A stretch of 23,442 nucleotides of DNA from positions 1 to 23,442 of IMG/VR virus record IMGVR_UViG_3300017717_000084; one strand, 5' to 3'. A model generated the notes under the pieces. It was not told the origin of the DNA. It made no database searches and saw only the letters and a list, made by a program, of their open reading frames with translations. This document shows positions 21,636 to 23,442 of the stretch, piece by piece (the stretch's first letter is position 1; each line of letters opens with the position of its first letter). The stretch comes from a virus. The position numbers were made by a program, and so were the translations under genes.

Positions 21636-22127
21636 ATGGATTTAAGTAATTTTAATGTAGATACCTCTAATGAAGGTAAGTCGGTTGTTGAACCAGGTAG
21701 GCACGTTCTACATTGGCAAGGCGAAGATGAAGATTTGGTAGAAGGTAGAAACGGTTGGCGTGGTTGTAAGATGTACTTTGAAATTGATGGTACTGGTATA
21801 AGGTTAAATCATACCTTTACTGTAGGACACGATAATGAAAAGTATGTTCAAAGTGGTGTTAAATCTATGATGCTTATGGCACAAGCTATGGGTATTAAAG
21901 AAGCACCAAAAAATACTGCAACTGAATTTATGGGTAAAAGTGTCTCAGCTGAATTAGTCAAAGATGAAAACGGTTATCTGAAGATTAATGAAGATTGGGG
22001 TAGAACTTGGCAAGCTACCGATAAAAAAGCAGAAGCCGTTGATGACAATATTAAAACTGGTCCGTCTGATTCAGATTTAGCAGCAATGGGTACAACTACT
22101 GTTGATGATGACGATACACCATTTTAA
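21636..22127 (+). CDS. SSB-like single-stranded DNA-binding protein, DUF669-like (163 aa)
   Basis: Small beta-rich protein with aromatic positions (HVLHWQGEDEDLV, NGWRGCKMYFEID, RTWQATDKK) and a DUF669-like central region, KYVQSGVKSMMLMAQAMGIK, then GKSVSAELVKDENGYLKI, as in phage single-stranded DNA-binding proteins. The last residues are DDDDTPF, closely matching the DDDIPF-type tip of bacterial SSBs that recruits replication and repair enzymes. It has a good ribosome binding site (AATAGGAGTAAAAA). It is placed with the nuclease, Sak4-like ATPase and primase. The last ~23 bases also encode the start of the next gene. OB-fold membership is inferred, not seen. Confidence 0.75.
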   Translation: MDLSNFNVDTSNEGKSVVEPGRHVLHWQGEDEDLVEGRNGWRGCKMYFEIDGTGIRLNHTFTVGHDNEKYVQSGVKSMMLMAQAMGIKEAPKNTATEFMGKSVSAELVKDENGYLKINEDWGRTWQATDKKAEAVDDNIKTGPSDSDLAAMGTTTVDDDDTPF

Positions 22128-22509
22128 GTTTAATGGTAATAACAAGCCCACGCTGTGTGCATATTGTAAAGCACCAGCTGGGCCACTACTTCACAAAGAC
22201 GGAGACTATTGGTTAGGTGCGTGTAGTATGAAACATTTAAAAAAGATTGGAGAAGGTAAGCGATTACCAAACAAAGCACAGCTCAATGACGAAGGTGTTG
22301 AATACTCCATAGCACAAACCAGAGAAGTTTATTTAGAACTATCAAGAGAGGAAAATAATCAACCATTACATAAATGGGATAGGGATAAAAGAAAAAGGGT
22401 GTTTACTTCTATAGTAAGAGAATATTTAAACTGGGCTAACGCTGTAGCTCAACAAGACGATGAAAGGGCAAAACATGGATCTGACGAAATACTTTCCAGA
22501 AGGAAATAA
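22105..22509 (+). CDS. Zinc-finger protein of replication region (134 aa)
   Basis: A C-x2-C...C-x3-H zinc site: C18, C21, C40 and H44 (CAYCKAPAGPLLHKDGDYW with ACSMKH after it, counting from the ATG at 22105). The rest is a charged helix-rich segment (REVYLELSREENNQPLHKWD and RVFTSIVREYLNWANAV). Such single zinc ribbons occur in small phage replication or DNA-end proteins; no known family was identified. Start choice is open: TTG at 22102 and ATG at 22105 or 22108 are all in frame, within the SSB gene's last 26 bases. It overlaps the primase gene by 35 bases. Confident as a gene, not in role. Confidence 0.65.
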   Translation: MMTIHHFKFNGNNKPTLCAYCKAPAGPLLHKDGDYWLGACSMKHLKKIGEGKRLPNKAQLNDEGVEYSIAQTREVYLELSREENNQPLHKWDRDKRKRVFTSIVREYLNWANAVAQQDDERAKHGSDEILSRRK

Positions 22510-23442
22510 TTTAGAACAAAATAAACCAAAAGATTTAAGCGACTTAATAAATGAAATGCAAGCACAAGGTTTGCGTATCGATCATTTACAAATAACAGGA
22601 GAGATAGTAAGAGTACCAGTTACTGATATTGCTGGTACTAAAGCTGATACTAACCAAAAGTCTGGCTATTATGTAGTCAATGAAGTAAACGGTAATTACT
22701 TTTCAACCTTTGGTAATTGGAAAACAGGGTTTGAGGGTAAATGGTCAAGTGTCAATCATCAATCCATGACACCCCAACAAAGAGAAGATTTACAACGTCA
22801 ACTGCAAGAGGCTAAGCAAAGGGCTGATGAAACTAAAAAACAAAGGCATAACGAAGTGGCCAAAAAAGTTGAACGCTGGTTCGACTCTTATCCGAATGTT
22901 GTTGAACATGACTATCTCACAAATAAAAAGGTTAAAAATTATGGTTTAAAGCAATACCAGGATATGTTGGTTTGCGGTGTGTATTCTACAACAGGAAACA
23001 TTCGTTCTCTACAGTTTATTAGTAAAAATGGTGATAAAAGATTTGCTTCTGATTCAGAAATAAAAGGAAACATATTTCTCATTGGTGCAGACATAAAAGA
23101 CATTCCCAAATTAGATAAAATTATATTAGCAGAGGGTTATTCAACTTCTGCAACTATTTATGAAGCTACCCAGATTCCTGTAGCTTGCGTATTTTCTGCC
23201 AATTTCGTCATGGCAGTAGCCCTTCAAATACGCAAGCTTTCAGGTGCTAGAATTGTTGTTGCCCTTGATAATGATGAGAGCGGAGTCGGAGAGAAGAAGG
23301 CGCAGGAGTGCGTGCAGGCGGTGATTAATTCATGCGTGCGTTTGCCGAGTGAACACGGAGACTTCAACGATTTATATTTACGTCATGGTTTAGAAAAAGT
23401 AAAAGCTGAACTGATAGAACATAAATTAGGCATACAAAAATA
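22475..23442 (+). CDS. Toprim-domain DNA primase (N-terminal part; runs off window end)
   Basis: The frame from ATG 22475 is open to the last base (the final 'ta' is an incomplete codon), so the end is unknown. An N-terminal beta region (IVRVPVTDIAGTKADTNQKSG, YFSTFGNWKTGFEGKWSS) is the phage primase N-terminal pattern; a charged helix (QREDLQRQLQEAKQRADETK) leads to KNYGLKQYQDMLVCGVYSTT and a Toprim core with E220 in LAEGYSTS and D265-N-D267 in VVALDNDESG. These are the Toprim Mg-binding acids. Later PSEHGDFNDLYLRHG matches the primase C-terminal extension. A full helicase domain could follow. Upstream overlap is 35 bases. An unusual GC-rich patch lies in the Toprim part. Confidence 0.85.
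   Translation, partial: MDLTKYFPEGNNLEQNKPKDLSDLINEMQAQGLRIDHLQITGEIVRVPVTDIAGTKADTNQKSGYYVVNEVNGNYFSTFGNWKTGFEGKWSSVNHQSMTPQQREDLQRQLQEAKQRADETKKQRHNEVAKKVERWFDSYPNVVEHDYLTNKKVKNYGLKQYQDMLVCGVYSTTGNIRSLQFISKNGDKRFASDSEIKGNIFLIGADIKDIPKLDKIILAEGYSTSATIYEATQIPVACVFSANFVMAVALQIRKLSGARIVVALDNDESGVGEKKAQECVQAVINSCVRLPSEHGDFNDLYLRHGLEKVKAELIEHKLGIQK

Noticed and set aside
1-23442. tRNA or structured RNA gene
   Set aside because: The few intergenic gaps (all under 90 bases) hold no cloverleaf or other recognisable RNA beyond the terminator.

Overview
This window looks like the structural half plus the start of the replication region of an AT-rich, tailed dsDNA phage with podovirus-type virion genes. 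The gene set, strong A/T third-position bias, Shine-Dalgarno use and many tiny lysine-rich genes resemble uncultured marine phages of the kind that infect Pelagibacter-like alphaproteobacteria. That host assignment is inference: no tRNA, integrase or host-derived gene is visible to prove it. Family names below come from recognising protein patterns, not from a database search.

Layout. (1) 3-1169: C-terminal part of a P22-type portal, cut by the window edge. (2) 1144-3053: a tightly coupled run of ten small genes (25-171 aa), most of them extremely lysine-rich, one with an AT-hook core. (3) 3050-4354: a PD-(D/E)XK-like nuclease followed by a lysis cassette (3TM-type holin, M15 zinc peptidase endolysin, small membrane/coiled-coil protein). 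(4) 4356-5812: a Pro/Asp/Ile-rich repetitive protein and a small helical protein. (5) 5874-7826: acidic scaffold protein and SU10/DUF5309-type major capsid protein, closed by a clear intrinsic terminator. (6) 7890-18525: a second structural unit that appears to start from an extended -10 promoter giving a leaderless message: head-tail adaptor, tail/fibre proteins, a 20-residue-repeat protein, tail hub, GNAT-like core protein and three DNA-ejection/internal virion proteins, one ending in an S74-like chaperone fragment. (7) 18530-18943: a second PD-(D/E)XK-like nuclease.

(8) 18912-19442, minus strand: the only leftward genes, a ribbon-helix-helix-like protein and a DUF3310 protein, with a strong extended -10 promoter. 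(9) 19443-19529: divergent control region. (10) 19530-23442: rightward early/replication genes: AlpA/excisionase-like HTH, Cas4/RecB-like nuclease with four candidate Fe-S cysteines, small DUF6447-like protein, Sak4-like RecA-fold ATPase, a small coiled-coil protein, an SSB-like protein with an acidic tail, a zinc-finger protein, and a Toprim primase open to the window end.

How it fits together: the nuclease, Sak4-like ATPase and SSB-like protein form a plausible phage recombination set next to a primase. The structural genes occupy two transcription units separated by the terminator at 7846-7873. The two regulators flanking 19443-19529 probably control the early promoter region. Nearly all genes overlap or abut, so there is no gene-free stretch longer than 300 bases; the longest gaps are 19443-19529 (control region), 7827-7889 (terminator and promoter), 5813-5873 and 11153-11199.
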